A stretch of DNA of 24,670 nt, taken from contig CAJUJW010000037.1 of NCBI GenBank assembly GCA_910586735.1, positions 1 to 24,670 on the forward strand, given 5' to 3'. The position numbers were made by a program, and so were the translations under genes. This stretch comes from an uncultured Oscillibacter sp. (GTDB lineage: Bacteria; Bacillota; Clostridia; Oscillospirales; Oscillospiraceae). Under the pieces are notes generated by a model, which saw only the letters and a list, made by a program, of their open reading frames with translations, was not told where the DNA came from and made no database searches. Below, piece by piece: positions 1 to 9,029 of the stretch; positions within the stretch are counted from its first letter, which is position 1, and every line of letters begins with the position of its first letter.

Positions 1-2
1 CC

Positions 3-1724
3 GTCGTGGCCTTCTCCAAGACCGGCGAGCGCATGGTGGGTCAGGTGGCCAAGCGCCAGGCCATCACCAACCCCGACCGGACCATCTCCTCCATCAAGCG
101 GGAGATGGGCTCCGACCACCGGGTGGGCATTGACGGGAAGAACTACACCCCCCAGGAAATCAGCGCCATGATTCTCCAGAAGTTGAAAGCCGACGCCGAG
201 GCGTACCTGGGCGGAACCGTCACCGAGGCGGTCATCACCGTCCCCGCCTACTTCACCGACTCCCAGCGCCAGGCCACCAAGGACGCGGGCAAAATCGCGG
301 GCCTGGAGGTCAAGCGCATCATCAACGAGCCCACGGCGGCGGCCCTGGCCTACGGCGTGGACAAGGAGCAGACCCAGAAAATCATGGTCTACGACCTGGG
401 CGGCGGCACCTTCGACGTTTCCATCCTGGACATTGACGACGGAGTCATCGAGGTCCTGGCCACAGCGGGCAACAACCGCCTGGGCGGAGACGACTTCGAC
501 GAGTGCGTCATGAAATGGCTGGTGTCCGAGTTCAAGCGTTCCGACGGCGTGGACCTGTCCAATGACAAGGTGGCCATGCAGCGGCTGAAAGAGGCGGCCG
601 AGAAGGCGAAAATCGAGCTCTCCGGTGTGACCACCTCCAATATCAACCTGCCCTATATCACCGCCGACGCCACGGGCCCCAAGCACCTGGACGTGACCCT
701 CTCCCGGGCCAAGTTCAACGAGCTCACCGCCCATCTGGTGGACGCCACCATGGGCCCCGTGCGCCAGGCCATGAGCGACGCCGGGCTCAAGCCCTCCGAC
801 CTCTCCAAGGTTTTGCTGGTGGGCGGCTCCAGCCGCATCCCCGCCGTCCAGGACGCCGTGAAGTCCTTCACCGGGTCCGACCCCTTCAAGGGCATCAACC
901 CCGACGAGTGCGTGGCTATGGGCGCGGCGCTCCAGGCGGGCGTCCTCACCGGCGACGTGAAGGGCCTCCTCCTGCTGGACGTGACCCCGCTGTCCTTAGG
1001 GATTGAGACCTACGGCGGCGTCTGCACGAAGCTGATTGACCGGAACACCACCATCCCCGTGAAAAAGAGCCAGGTCTTCTCCACCGCCGCCGACAACCAG
1101 ACCAGCGTGGAGGTCAACGTCCTCCAGGGCGAGCGGGAGATGGCCGCCGCCAACAAGTCCCTGGGCCGCTTCCACCTGGACGGCATCGCCCCGGCCCGCC
1201 GGGGAGTGCCCCAGATTGAGGTCACCTTCGACATCGATGCCAACGGAATCGTGAACGTCTCGGCCAAGGACCTGGGCACGGGGACGGAACAGCACATCAC
1301 CATCACCTCCTCCTCCAACATGAGCAAGGAGGACATCGAAAAAGCCGTCAAGGAGGCGGAGCAGTACGCCGCCCAGGACAAGAAGCTCAAGGAGGAAGTG
1401 GAGACCCGGAACCAGGCGGACCAGATGGTCTACCAGTGCGAGAAGACCCTGGCGGACATGGGCGATAAGATCCCCGCCGACGACAAGGGCAAGGTCCAGG
1501 GGGCCCTGGACAAGCTGAAGGAGACCCTGAAAGGCCAGGACACCGCCGCCATCAAGGCGGACACCGAGGCCCTCCAGCAGGCGTTCTACGCCGTCAGCGA
1601 AAAGCTCTACCAGCAGGCCAATCCCCAGGGCGCCCAGCCCGGCGGAGACCCCGGCGCCTCCCAGGAGGGCCAGTATTACGACGCGGACTACAAAGTCGTG
1701 GACGACGACGACCAGAAGAAATAA
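3..1724 (+). CDS. dnaK: Chaperone DnaK (Hsp70), 5' end outside window
   Basis: ATP-dependent Hsp70 chaperone that binds unfolded polypeptides with DnaJ and GrpE in the cytoplasm. The frame is already open at the window edge (VVAFSKTGERMVGQVAKRQA), so roughly the first 40 residues (phosphate-1 loop, GIDLGTTNS region) lie upstream. Visible Hsp70 signatures are the NEPTAAALAYG and DLGGGTFDVS blocks of the ATPase domain, LLVGGSSRIPAVQ, the DVTPLSLGIETYGG linker and substrate-binding start, and the acidic C-terminal tail ending VVDDDDQKK. The GTG in VVAF is internal and not a start. dnaJ follows after 190 nt that hold a hairpin and an inverted-repeat insertion. HrcA/CIRCE control is likely for this family, but its promoter is outside the window. 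Confidence 0.98.
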   Translation, partial: VVAFSKTGERMVGQVAKRQAITNPDRTISSIKREMGSDHRVGIDGKNYTPQEISAMILQKLKADAEAYLGGTVTEAVITVPAYFTDSQRQATKDAGKIAGLEVKRIINEPTAAALAYGVDKEQTQKIMVYDLGGGTFDVSILDIDDGVIEVLATAGNNRLGGDDFDECVMKWLVSEFKRSDGVDLSNDKVAMQRLKEAAEKAKIELSGVTTSNINLPYITADATGPKHLDVTLSRAKFNELTAHLVDATMGPVRQAMSDAGLKPSDLSKVLLVGGSSRIPAVQDAVKSFTGSDPFKGINPDECVAMGAALQAGVLTGDVKGLLLLDVTPLSLGIETYGGVCTKLIDRNTTIPVKKSQVFSTAADNQTSVEVNVLQGEREMAAANKSLGRFHLDGIAPARRGVPQIEVTFDIDANGIVNVSAKDLGTGTEQHITITSSSNMSKEDIEKAVKEAEQYAAQDKKLKEEVETRNQADQMVYQCEKTLADMGDKIPADDKGKVQGALDKLKETLKGQDTAAIKADTEALQQAFYAVSEKLYQQANPQGAQPGGDPGASQEGQYYDADYKVVDDDDQKK

Positions 1725-1736
1725 ACGCCGCTTCAT

Positions 1737-1767
1737 GGGGACGGGGATACTTCATCCCCGCCCCTTT
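1737..1767 (+). terminator. Weak terminator-like hairpin after dnaK
   Basis: GGGG-ac-GGGGAT, loop acttc, then ATCCCC-g-CCCC followed by only three T residues. The stem begins 12 nt after the dnaK stop. The short T run suggests partial termination or mRNA 3'-end protection that would lower dnaJ expression relative to dnaK; this role is inferred. Confidence 0.45.
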
Positions 1768-1791
1768 GACGGCGGATAGGGACCTTTGCGG

Positions 1792-1900
1792 AATTGACAA
1801 TTGATAATGGACAATGGACAATGATTTCCTTGCGGAAGCGTCCGCCTCCGTACGGGACCGGCCCGTTCCGCGTCCCATTGTCCATTGTCAATTGTCCATT
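1792..1900. repeat. MITE-like inverted-repeat insertion between dnaK and dnaJ
   Basis: AT-rich arms built from reiterated ATTGACAATTG / AATGGACAATG motifs enclose a GC-rich core. The inner 18 nt of the left arm (1806-1823) match the reverse complement of the right arm (1876-1893) at 17 positions. The core has its own small hairpin (ACGGG-accgg-CCCGT). It carries no ORF, its base composition differs sharply from the flanking chaperone genes, and the right arm ends a few bases before the dnaJ ribosome site. It resembles a small non-autonomous palindromic element; the family was not identified. Confidence 0.55.
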
Positions 1901-1914
1901 TGTTGGAGGAAATT

Positions 1915-3051
1915 ATGGCTGAGCAAAAACGCGATTACTACGAGGTCCTGGGCGTCTCCAAGGGCGCGTCGGACGACGAGATCAAAAAGGCGTATAAAAA
2001 GCTGGCCCGGAAGTACCACCCGGACCTGAACCCGGACAACAAGGAGGCCGAGGAGAAATTCAAGGAGGCCAACGAGGCTTACGAGATTCTCTCGGACAAG
2101 GAAAAGCGGGGCCGGTACGACCAGTTTGGCCACGCGGGGGTGGACCCCAACTTCGGCGCGGGCGGCGGCTTCGACGGCGGCTTTGATTTCGGCGACCTGG
2201 GGGACATTTTCGGCAGCTTCTTCGGCGGCGGCTTCGGCGGCGGGCGGCGGACCAACCCCAACGCCCCCCAGCGGGGGGAGAGCGTCCGCATGTCGCTGAT
2301 CCTCAGCTTTGAGGAGGCGGCCTTCGGCTGTGAGAAGGCCGTCACCGTGGAGCGGCTGGAGTCCTGTCCCTCCTGCCAGGGCAGCGGCTGCGCCGAGGGG
2401 ACCACCCCCGAGGTCTGCCCGGACTGCCACGGCACCGGCACGGTCCAGGTCCGGCGGCAGACGCCCATGGGCGTCTTCGCCACGTCCTCCCCCTGCTCCC
2501 GCTGCGGGGGCAAGGGGAAGATCATCCACCAGCCCTGCAAGGAGTGCCGGGGGGCCGGGTCCGTCCGCAAGCGGAAGACCATCCAGGCCAGCATCCCGGC
2601 GGGCATCGACAACGGGCAGACCATCTCCATCCGGGGCCAGGGCAACGCCGGGAAGAACGGCGGCCCCGCCGGGGACCTGCTCATCACCATCACCGTCCGG
2701 CCCCACGAGATTTTCCGCCGGGAGGGCACCTCCGTCCTCTGCGAGGCGCCCATCACCTTCGCCCAGGCGGTGCTGGGGGCGGAGCTGGAGATTCCCACCA
2801 TTGACGGCAAGGTGAAGTACGATCTCCCGGAGGGAACCCAGAGCGGCACCACCTTCCGCCTCAAGGGCAAGGGCATCCCCTCCATCAACGGCCGGGGCCG
2901 GGGGGACCAGTATGTCACCGTCTACATCGAGACCCCCCGGAACCTGACGAAGGAGCAGAAGGAGGCCCTGAAAAAATTCGCCGAGCTCATGGGCGACGGC
3001 GACGTGGAAGAGCGCAAGGGCTTTTTCAACAAGGGTAAAAAGAAGAGGTGA
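1915..3051 (+). CDS. dnaJ: Chaperone protein DnaJ (Hsp40)
   Basis: Type I Hsp40 co-chaperone that delivers substrates to DnaK and stimulates its ATPase; 378 residues, normal for the family. The J domain spans about residues 1-70 with the HPD motif (RKYHPDLNPDN), followed by a Gly/Phe-rich linker (FGAGGGFDGGFDFGDLGDI). Four zinc-binding repeats follow: CPSCQGSG, CPDCHGTG, CSRCGGKG and CKECRGAG. The C-terminal substrate domain ends with KGKKKR. The ATG at 1915 is chosen because GGAGGA lies 4 nt upstream and MAEQKRDYYEVLG is the canonical N-terminus; an in-frame extension to 1885 would run into the inverted repeat. The stop overlaps a possible GTG of the next gene. Confidence 0.98.
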   Translation: MAEQKRDYYEVLGVSKGASDDEIKKAYKKLARKYHPDLNPDNKEAEEKFKEANEAYEILSDKEKRGRYDQFGHAGVDPNFGAGGGFDGGFDFGDLGDIFGSFFGGGFGGGRRTNPNAPQRGESVRMSLILSFEEAAFGCEKAVTVERLESCPSCQGSGCAEGTTPEVCPDCHGTGTVQVRRQTPMGVFATSSPCSRCGGKGKIIHQPCKECRGAGSVRKRKTIQASIPAGIDNGQTISIRGQGNAGKNGGPAGDLLITITVRPHEIFRREGTSVLCEAPITFAQAVLGAELEIPTIDGKVKYDLPEGTQSGTTFRLKGKGIPSINGRGRGDQYVTVYIETPRNLTKEQKEALKKFAELMGDGDVEERKGFFNKGKKKR

Positions 3052-3056
3052 GCTCC

Positions 3057-3869
3057 ATGTATCTGGCGGACTATCACACCCATTCCCGTGTCTCCCCCGA
3101 CGGCAGGGACTCCATGACGGCCTTGGCGGAGGCCGCCGCGGCGGCGGGCCTGGACGAGATCTGCTTCACGGACCACGTGGAGCCCATTGTCTGGGCAAGC
3201 ACGGACCTGCGGGGCCCCTATGACTGGGGGGCCCTCCTGGCGGAGTTCGACGCCGCCAAGGCCGCCATGGGGGACCGGATTGTCCTGCGCCTGGGCATTG
3301 AGCTGGGGGACGCCTGCTGGAACTTCGCCCACACGGAGAAGCTGCTGGAGGACGCGCCGCCCCTGGACTTTATCATCGGTTCCGTCCACATGCTCTCAGA
3401 GCGCTTCGGCGGCCTGGACCTCTACTACTTCGACCCGAAAACGGAGGAGGAAGCCTACGCCGGCATTGCCGACTATCTGGGCCAGGTGCGGAAGATGGCG
3501 GAGTGGGGACGGTTCGACGTGCTGGGCCACCTGACCCTGCCCCTGCGCTACCTCAACGAGAACCGGGGCTGGAGGCTGTCCATGGACCGCTTTGGAAGCG
3601 AGATTACGGACATCTTCTCCATCCTGAAATCCAAGGGCGTGGGCATCGAGCTGAACACCAACCGGGGCAACACGCCCCTGCCGGACGAGATGTGGCTGCG
3701 GCTGTACGAGGACATGTCCTATGACCCCATCGTCACCCTGGGCACCGACGCCCACAGCGCCAGGTTTGTGGGCTGCGCCGTCCGGGAACGGCAGGCGCTG
3801 CTGAAAAAGTGCGGCTTCCAGGAGTTCTGCACCTTTGAGGGGCGGCGGCCCGTCCGGCACAGCCTGTGA
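3057..3869 (+). CDS. PHP-domain phosphatase, histidinol-phosphatase (HisJ/HisK) family
   Basis: Metal-dependent PHP phosphoesterase of about 270 residues. The metal ligands of the fold are visible: YHTHSRVSPDG near the N-terminus, CFTDHVE, the GSVHML block, FDVLGHLTLPLRY and TLGTDAHSARFVG near the C-terminus, with IELNTNRG typical of the histidinol-phosphatase subgroup. It probably dephosphorylates L-histidinol phosphate, but no his genes are nearby and PHP proteins vary in substrate, so the exact reaction is inferred. The ATG at 3057 has AGAGGTGA just upstream inside the dnaJ 3' end; a GTG at 3048 overlapping the dnaJ stop is the alternative. It appears translationally coupled to dnaJ. Confidence 0.88.
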   Translation: MYLADYHTHSRVSPDGRDSMTALAEAAAAAGLDEICFTDHVEPIVWASTDLRGPYDWGALLAEFDAAKAAMGDRIVLRLGIELGDACWNFAHTEKLLEDAPPLDFIIGSVHMLSERFGGLDLYYFDPKTEEEAYAGIADYLGQVRKMAEWGRFDVLGHLTLPLRYLNENRGWRLSMDRFGSEITDIFSILKSKGVGIELNTNRGNTPLPDEMWLRLYEDMSYDPIVTLGTDAHSARFVGCAVRERQALLKKCGFQEFCTFEGRRPVRHSL

Positions 3870-3924
3870 TAGGGTCCGCCCGGACCGGGGCGAAAAAGGT
3901 CAGATTTGCGTGTCAAAAAGCACC

Positions 3925-3953
3925 TTGATTTTTGAGAAAAATTGGAGTACAAT
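3925..3953 (+). promoter_or_regulatory. Sigma-A promoter for rpiB
   Basis: TTGATT and TACAAT are separated by exactly 17 nt in an AT-rich stretch that contrasts with the GC-rich genes. It lies about 55 nt upstream of the rpiB ATG and starts a new transcription unit after the dnaKJ-PHP group. Confidence 0.75.
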
Positions 3954-4009
3954 ATAAGCCACAAAATCTATAGAAACCACAAAATCGAAAGACATGGGGG
4001 AATCGCGTC

Positions 4010-4447
4010 ATGAAAATCGCGCTGGGCTGCGACCACGGCGGCTATGATTTGAAGCAGCATGTTATCAAGGTTCTGGAGCGCCTGGGCCATGAGGTGGAGG
4101 ACTTCGGCTGCTTCTCCAAGGAGAGCTGCGACTACTCCGACTTCGGCGCCCCTGCGGCGAAGGCCGTGGCGGAGGGGAGATGCGACCGGGGCATTGTGAT
4201 CTGCACCACGGGAATCGGCATCTCCATCGCCGCCAACAAAGTCAAGGGCGTCCGCTGCGCCCACTGCGCCGACACCTATGAGGCCGAGCTGTGCCGCCGG
4301 CACAACGACGCCAATGTGATGGCCCTGGGCGCGGGCTTCACCGGCCCCTTCCTGGCGGAGAAGATGGTGGAAATCTTCCTGACCACGGAACACGAGGGGG
4401 GACGCCACGCCCGCCGCGTGGGCAAGGTCATGGCCCTGGAGGAGTAA
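4010..4447 (+). CDS. rpiB: Ribose 5-phosphate isomerase B
   Basis: RpiB/LacAB-type sugar-phosphate isomerase interconverting ribulose 5-phosphate and ribose 5-phosphate in the non-oxidative pentose phosphate pathway; 145 residues, full length for the family. Family features are the N-terminal MKIALGCDHGGYDLK, the YSDFGAPAA block, and ICTTGIGISIAANK holding the catalytic-type Cys and anion-binding loop. CAHCADTYEAELCRRHNDANVMALGAG is broken here as CAHCADTYEAELCRRH and NDANVMALGAG, both strongly conserved. A GGGGGA ribosome site precedes the ATG by 8 nt. It is driven by the consensus promoter at 3925-3953, and the next gene follows after 53 nt. Confidence 0.95.
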   Translation: MKIALGCDHGGYDLKQHVIKVLERLGHEVEDFGCFSKESCDYSDFGAPAAKAVAEGRCDRGIVICTTGIGISIAANKVKGVRCAHCADTYEAELCRRHNDANVMALGAGFTGPFLAEKMVEIFLTTEHEGGRHARRVGKVMALEE

Positions 4448-4500
4448 TTCTCCCGGGCAGGAAATCGAGGGAGCGCCGCTCCTGAAGAGAGGTGACGCGC

Positions 4501-5580
4501 ATGGCGGGAGCCAAGGGCTACAGCAGCTACCGGGGCCGGGGGCCCAGATGGAAAATTTTGCTGGCGATTCTGCTGGTGCTGGTGATCGCTGTGGCCATCA
4601 GCGTCATCTACCTGGGGGAGCACGTGGTGTACAGTCCCGACGGACGCCGCCAGATCGTCCTGCCCTGGCAGTCGGAGGAGAAGAACTCCCCGCCCTCAAA
4701 GGACGGAGAGGACCCGGAAGGCCAGCCCAACGTGGACCTGGTGGTCCAGGAGCCGGAGGACCGGGGACCGAAGGAGACTGCGGCCCATACCCTGCCGGTG
4801 AACGTGCTGACCCAGGCGGTCTGGAGCGAGTTCAAAAGCGGCCTGGATTCCAACGCCGCGGCGGTCCGGCTGAAGACCACCAACGGCACCATCTACTATG
4901 AGTCCGCCAGCGCCGTCTCCGGCGCCGTGCAGGTGGCGGAGACCCCGGGGGAGACCATGGAAACTCTGCGGCTCATCACCTCCGAGCCGGGGCTCCACAC
5001 CATCGCCAGCGTGGCCTGCCTCCAGGACTTCAAGGCCGCCAACGCCGACGTGGAGGGCCGGGGCCTGAAAAACACCGGCGGATATATCTTCTACGACGGC
5101 AACAACAGCCTCTGGCTGGACCCCGGAAAGCCCGGCGCGCGGGCCTACGTCTGCGCCGTGGCCAAGGAGGTGGCCGAGCTGGGCTTTGACGAGCTTCTGC
5201 TGACGGATTTCAGCTATCCCACCGTGGGGAAGATCGACAAAATCGACTACAACACGGAGGTTCCCCTGGGCAACAACCTGGACCTGCTTCTGAGCGACCT
5301 GCGGGCGGCGCTGGAGCCCTATGACATCCTCCTGTCCGTGGAGGTCCCGGAGTCGGTCATCACCGAGGGACCCGACGGCGTGGCGGGCCTGGACTTGAAC
5401 CGCCTGGCGGGGCAGGTGGACCGCATATACGCCGTCACCACGCCGGAGAAGGTGGAGACCCTCTCCAATCTGGTGTCCCAGACGGCGGGCGGAAAGACGG
5501 AGTTCGTGCCGGAACTGAGGGAGGACAGCCCCAGCGTGACGGGAAGCCGCCTGATTCTGCCGGGGACCTCCCAGGGCTGA
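4501..5580 (+). CDS. Membrane-anchored protein, putative glycoside-hydrolase-like TIM barrel
   Basis: A protein of 359 residues. A short basic cytoplasmic tail is followed by one hydrophobic helix (about residues 18-40, ILLAILLVLVIAVAISVIYL) and then a Pro/Glu-rich linker (about 55-85), so the body is predicted outside the membrane. The body has alternating strand/helix stretches such as GYIFYDGNNSLWLDPGKP, ELGFDELLLTDFSYP and YDILLSVEVP, like the putative glycoside-hydrolase families (DUF4015-type). The catalytic residues were not identified, so enzymatic activity is only a suggestion. The ATG at 4501 has AGAGAGGTGA upstream; a GTG at 4492 is in frame but falls inside that site. A strong terminator follows the gene. 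Confidence 0.8.
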   Translation: MAGAKGYSSYRGRGPRWKILLAILLVLVIAVAISVIYLGEHVVYSPDGRRQIVLPWQSEEKNSPPSKDGEDPEGQPNVDLVVQEPEDRGPKETAAHTLPVNVLTQAVWSEFKSGLDSNAAAVRLKTTNGTIYYESASAVSGAVQVAETPGETMETLRLITSEPGLHTIASVACLQDFKAANADVEGRGLKNTGGYIFYDGNNSLWLDPGKPGARAYVCAVAKEVAELGFDELLLTDFSYPTVGKIDKIDYNTEVPLGNNLDLLLSDLRAALEPYDILLSVEVPESVITEGPDGVAGLDLNRLAGQVDRIYAVTTPEKVETLSNLVSQTAGGKTEFVPELREDSPSVTGSRLILPGTSQG

Positions 5581-5610
5581 CCCGGCCTATCAAAAGATTT
5601 CAGCAAGCCG

Positions 5611-5642
5611 ACTCCCGGAGGGAACTCCCTCCGGGAGTTTTT
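5611..5642 (+). terminator. Intrinsic terminator after the GH-like gene
   Basis: A perfect 12-bp stem (ACTCCCGGAGGG / CCCTCCGGGAGT) with an AACT loop, running into five T residues. It separates the rpiB unit from comEC. Confidence 0.93.
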
Positions 5643-5724
5643 GGTACAGAGAAAGAGACAGTCTGCGGGTGATGAGAATGAAGAGCGGAAAGACCCTGGG
5701 CCTCCCGCCGCCGGAGGCCGGGAG

Positions 5725-7977
5725 GTGAGGCGGCTGGCGGTGTTCGCCGGGGGCTTCTCCCTGGGCGTGTTCCTGGCCCAGTACCTCCTCCGGGACGGCT
5801 GGATACTGCTGGGGGCCGGGACGGCCCTTGCCCTGGGGGTTCTGGCCCTGGCGCTGCCCTGGGAGTGGAGGCGGCGGGGCGTGGCGCTCTTCGCGGCGCT
5901 GTCCCTGGGCCTGGGCTGGAGCTGGCTGTACGCCCGCCAGGTCCAGCGGCCCGCCCAGGCGATGGCGGGGCGGACGGAAACCATCACCGCCACCCTCTGC
6001 GGCTACGCCGCCGAGAGCGATTTCGGCGCAAGGGCGACGGTCCGGCTGGAGGGCCTGCCCGGCAGGGCGGTGTTCTACGGCGGCCGGGAACTGCTGGACC
6101 TGGTTCCGGGCCAGACGGTCACGGGACAGGCCCGCCTCCAGGACGCCGCCCGCGTCCGGGACGAGGACGTTACCACCTTCACCTCCAAGGGGGTCTTCCT
6201 CCTGGTCTATGGCAGGGGAGACCTGGAGATCGGCCAGGGGACCCGGCACAGCCCCCGCTGGTACCCCGCCAGGACGGCCCGGGCCATGGGAGAGCGGATT
6301 CAGATCCTCTTCTCCGGGGACGCCGCCGGGTTTCTCACGGCCATTCTGACCGGCGACCGGGGCCAGGTCTCGGAGAAAGCCTACGCGGCCCTCACCGAGG
6401 CGGGGCTGAGCCACATTCTGGCGGTGTCCGGCATGCACTGCGGCTTCCTCATGGCCCTGGCGGGCTTCCTGCTGCCAAGCCGGAGGCTGCAAGCCCTGCT
6501 GGGCATTCCGCTTCTGGCCTTCTACGCCGCCCTCACCGGCGGCAGCCCCTCGGTACTCCGGGCCTGCGTCATGCTGTCTCTGCCCCTGCTGGCCATTCTG
6601 GCCCGCCGGGAGAGCGACGGGCCCACGTCCCTGCTGACGGCCCTGTTTCTGATTCTCCTGGCCAACCCCTTCGCCGCCGCCTCCGTCAGCTTACAGCTGT
6701 CCTTCGCCGCCATGGCGGGCATCCTCTGGCTGACGCCCAAACTGTATAAGGGACTGACCGGAGAGAAAAAGCGGGGAAAGGTCTTCCGCTTCCTGGCCGT
6801 CACCTTTTCAACCTCCATGGGGGCCATGGTCTTCACCATGCCCCTGGCGGCCTATTACTTCGGCGCGCTGGTCCTCATCGCCCCCCTGAGCGGCGCCCTC
6901 TGCCTCTGGGCGGCCACATGGGCTTTCAGCTTCGGCCTCCTGTCGGTGTTCGTCAGCTTTTTCTACCCGCCCCTGGGGGCGCTTCTGGCTCCCCCGGCCT
7001 GGCTGGCGGCGGAGTACATCCTCTTTGCGGCGGGGCTCCTCTCGAGAATTCCCTGTCACGCCGTCTACACCGCCAACCCCTATTTGAAGTATTGGCTGGC
7101 CTACGCCTACGTCCTCTTCGCCGCCGCGTACCTGGCCAAAGGGGCGGGGCGGCGGAGGTACGTCCTGGCCGCCCTCCTGGCGGCGCTGACCCTGGCGCTG
7201 ACCGTCCGCCTGGGGGAGGCCCGGTACAACAGCGATCTGGACGCCCTGGTGCTGGACGTGGGCCAGGGGCAGAGCGTGGTTCTGGCCTCCGGCGGGGCCT
7301 TCGCCCTGGTGGACTGCGGCAGCGCCAACAGCTGGAAGGTCCCCGGCGAGACCGCTGCCCGGCAGCTGGCCTCCATGGGCTGCCGCCGCCTGGACTGCCT
7401 GATTCTCACCCACTATGACAAGGACCACGTCTCCGGCGTGACTGGCCTGCTGGAGCGGCTGGAGGTGGACACGCTGCTGGTCCCGGAAGAAGAGGATGAC
7501 GCGGGGCTCCAGAGCGCGGTTCTCTCCGCCGCCGAGGCGCGCGGCGTAACTATCCGCTTCATCACGGCGGAGGAGCGCCTGGACCTGGGCCGGGGTGCGC
7601 TGACGGTGTACCCGCCGGTGGGGGAGGCGGGGGACAACGACCGGGGCCTCTCCGTCCTGGCCTCCGCCGGGGAGAGGGACCTTCTCATCACCGGCGACAT
7701 GGACGCCGCCACGGAGGCGAAACTGCTGGAGACCTATGTCCTGCCGGACATCGAGGCCCTGGTGGCGGGGCACCACGGGTCCAAATACGCCTCGTCCCAG
7801 GCCCTGCTGGACGCCCTGAGGCCGGAGACGGCCTGTATCAGCGTGGGCTCCAACGCCTACGGACACCCCGCGGAGGAGACCCTTCTCCGCCTGGCCCGGC
7901 AGGGCTGTGATATCTACCGGACGGACCTGCACGGGACCATTCACCTCACCTGGAATCAGGAGGACAGCTATGGCTGA
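5725..7977 (+). CDS. comEC: ComEC/Rec2 family DNA-uptake channel protein
   Basis: Polytopic membrane protein that passes single-stranded transforming DNA into the cytoplasm. It is about 750 residues, with N-terminal membrane helices and a DUF4131-like soluble segment. The competence domain starts at GLSHILAVSGMHCGFLMALAG and carries many hydrophobic helices. The C-terminal metallo-beta-lactamase-like domain has LDVGQGQSVVL, LTHYDKDHVSG, LLITGDMDAA and HHGSKYASS. The GTG at 5725 is preferred because GGAGG lies 7 nt upstream and the product begins MRRLAVFAGGFSL. An upstream in-frame TTG at 5641 lies in the terminator T run and is unlikely. The 3' end overlaps holA by 8 nt. Only this competence gene is present, so transformability cannot be judged. 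Confidence 0.93.
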   Translation: MRRLAVFAGGFSLGVFLAQYLLRDGWILLGAGTALALGVLALALPWEWRRRGVALFAALSLGLGWSWLYARQVQRPAQAMAGRTETITATLCGYAAESDFGARATVRLEGLPGRAVFYGGRELLDLVPGQTVTGQARLQDAARVRDEDVTTFTSKGVFLLVYGRGDLEIGQGTRHSPRWYPARTARAMGERIQILFSGDAAGFLTAILTGDRGQVSEKAYAALTEAGLSHILAVSGMHCGFLMALAGFLLPSRRLQALLGIPLLAFYAALTGGSPSVLRACVMLSLPLLAILARRESDGPTSLLTALFLILLANPFAAASVSLQLSFAAMAGILWLTPKLYKGLTGEKKRGKVFRFLAVTFSTSMGAMVFTMPLAAYYFGALVLIAPLSGALCLWAATWAFSFGLLSVFVSFFYPPLGALLAPPAWLAAEYILFAAGLLSRIPCHAVYTANPYLKYWLAYAYVLFAAAYLAKGAGRRRYVLAALLAALTLALTVRLGEARYNSDLDALVLDVGQGQSVVLASGGAFALVDCGSANSWKVPGETAARQLASMGCRRLDCLILTHYDKDHVSGVTGLLERLEVDTLLVPEEEDDAGLQSAVLSAAEARGVTIRFITAEERLDLGRGALTVYPPVGEAGDNDRGLSVLASAGERDLLITGDMDAATEAKLLETYVLPDIEALVAGHHGSKYASSQALLDALRPETACISVGSNAYGHPAEETLLRLARQGCDIYRTDLHGTIHLTWNQEDSYG

Positions 7978-9025
7978 CAAGAAAAAGGCCCCCCGGAAAG
8001 GGGTGGCTCTGCAAAAATTAAAGGCGGACCTGGCCGCCGGGACCGTCGGGAATGCCTATATCTTCTACGGGGAGGAGAGCTATCTCCGGGAGTATTACCT
8101 GGGGGAGCTGCGCAAGGCGCTGATTCCCCCAGGCTTTGAGACCTTCAACTATCACGCCCTGGAGGGGAAGGACCTGACGGCCCAGGCCCTGGCGGAGACG
8201 GCGGAGGCCATGCCCATGATGGCGGAACGGACTCTGGCCGTGGTGACGGACTGGGACCTCTTCAAGCTGGGGGAGGACCAGCGGGAAAAGCTCATCGCCC
8301 TGCTGGAGGACCTGCCGCCATACTGCTGCCTCGTCTTCGTCTACGACACCCTGGAATACAAGCTCAACAAGACCATGAAAAAGCTCTGCAAGGCCCTGGA
8401 GACCTACGCGGAGGCGGTGGAGTTCCCGGCGGCCTCCAGCGCGGATCTGCTGCCCTGGATCTCCCGGCGCTTCAAGGCCCTGGGGAAGGAGATCGACCGG
8501 ACGGCGGCGGAGTATCTGGTGTTCACCTGCGGCGGGCTGATGACGGGGCTGGTGCCGGAGATTGAGAAAATCGCCGCCTACGCCAAGGGCAAAACCGTCA
8601 CCCAGGCGGACATCGACGCCGTGGCGGACCCGGTGTTGTCGGCGGAGGTGTTCAAGCTGTCCGACGCGGTGCTCCAGGGGCGCTATAACCAGGCGGCCTC
8701 CATTCTGGGGGACCTGCTGAAGATGCAGACGGAGCCCATCATGATTCTGGCGGCTCTGGGGAGTCAGCTCAGGCGCATCTGGACAGCCCGGCTGGCCCTG
8801 GACGGCGGCCGGGACCGGTACTGGCTGATGGAGCTCTGGGGCATGCGGTCCGACTATCCCGCAAGACTCCTGCTGGACGCGGCCCGGCGGACCACGCCGG
8901 AGTGGTGCGCCCGGGCGGTGCGGCACTGCCAGGTGCTGGACCGCCGGATGAAGAGCGAGCGGGGCGTGGACAGCGCCGGAGAGCTGAAATTACTGCTGGT
9001 ACAGCTGGCGGCGGAGAGGAGCTGA
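7970..9025 (+). CDS. holA: DNA polymerase III subunit delta
   Basis: Clamp-loader delta subunit that opens the beta sliding clamp, in complex with DnaX and HolB; 351 residues, as expected. Supporting segments are NAYIFYGEESYLREYYL near the N-terminus (the degenerate P-loop region of delta), LVFVYDTLEYKLNKTMKK, the VFTCGGLMTGLVPEIEKIAAY helical region, SAEVFKLSDAVLQGRYNQA, and the C-terminal domain with ILAALGSQLRRI. The ATG overlaps the end of comEC and is preceded by AGGAGG inside comEC. Four bases separate its stop from rnmV. The comEC-holA order is common in Firmicutes. Confidence 0.95.
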   Translation: MADKKKAPRKGVALQKLKADLAAGTVGNAYIFYGEESYLREYYLGELRKALIPPGFETFNYHALEGKDLTAQALAETAEAMPMMAERTLAVVTDWDLFKLGEDQREKLIALLEDLPPYCCLVFVYDTLEYKLNKTMKKLCKALETYAEAVEFPAASSADLLPWISRRFKALGKEIDRTAAEYLVFTCGGLMTGLVPEIEKIAAYAKGKTVTQADIDAVADPVLSAEVFKLSDAVLQGRYNQAASILGDLLKMQTEPIMILAALGSQLRRIWTARLALDGGRDRYWLMELWGMRSDYPARLLLDAARRTTPEWCARAVRHCQVLDRRMKSERGVDSAGELKLLLVQLAAERS

Positions 9026-9029
9026 GCCT

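Noticed and set aside
996..1736. Long open frame on - opposite dnaK
   Set aside because: Low-complexity Leu/Val/Gly-rich product caused by GC-rich third positions of dnaK; no ribosome site, and dnaK is certain.
5641..5725. TTG at 5641 as the comEC start
   Set aside because: It lies in the T run of the preceding terminator with no ribosome site, whereas GTG 5725 has GGAGG at the right distance.
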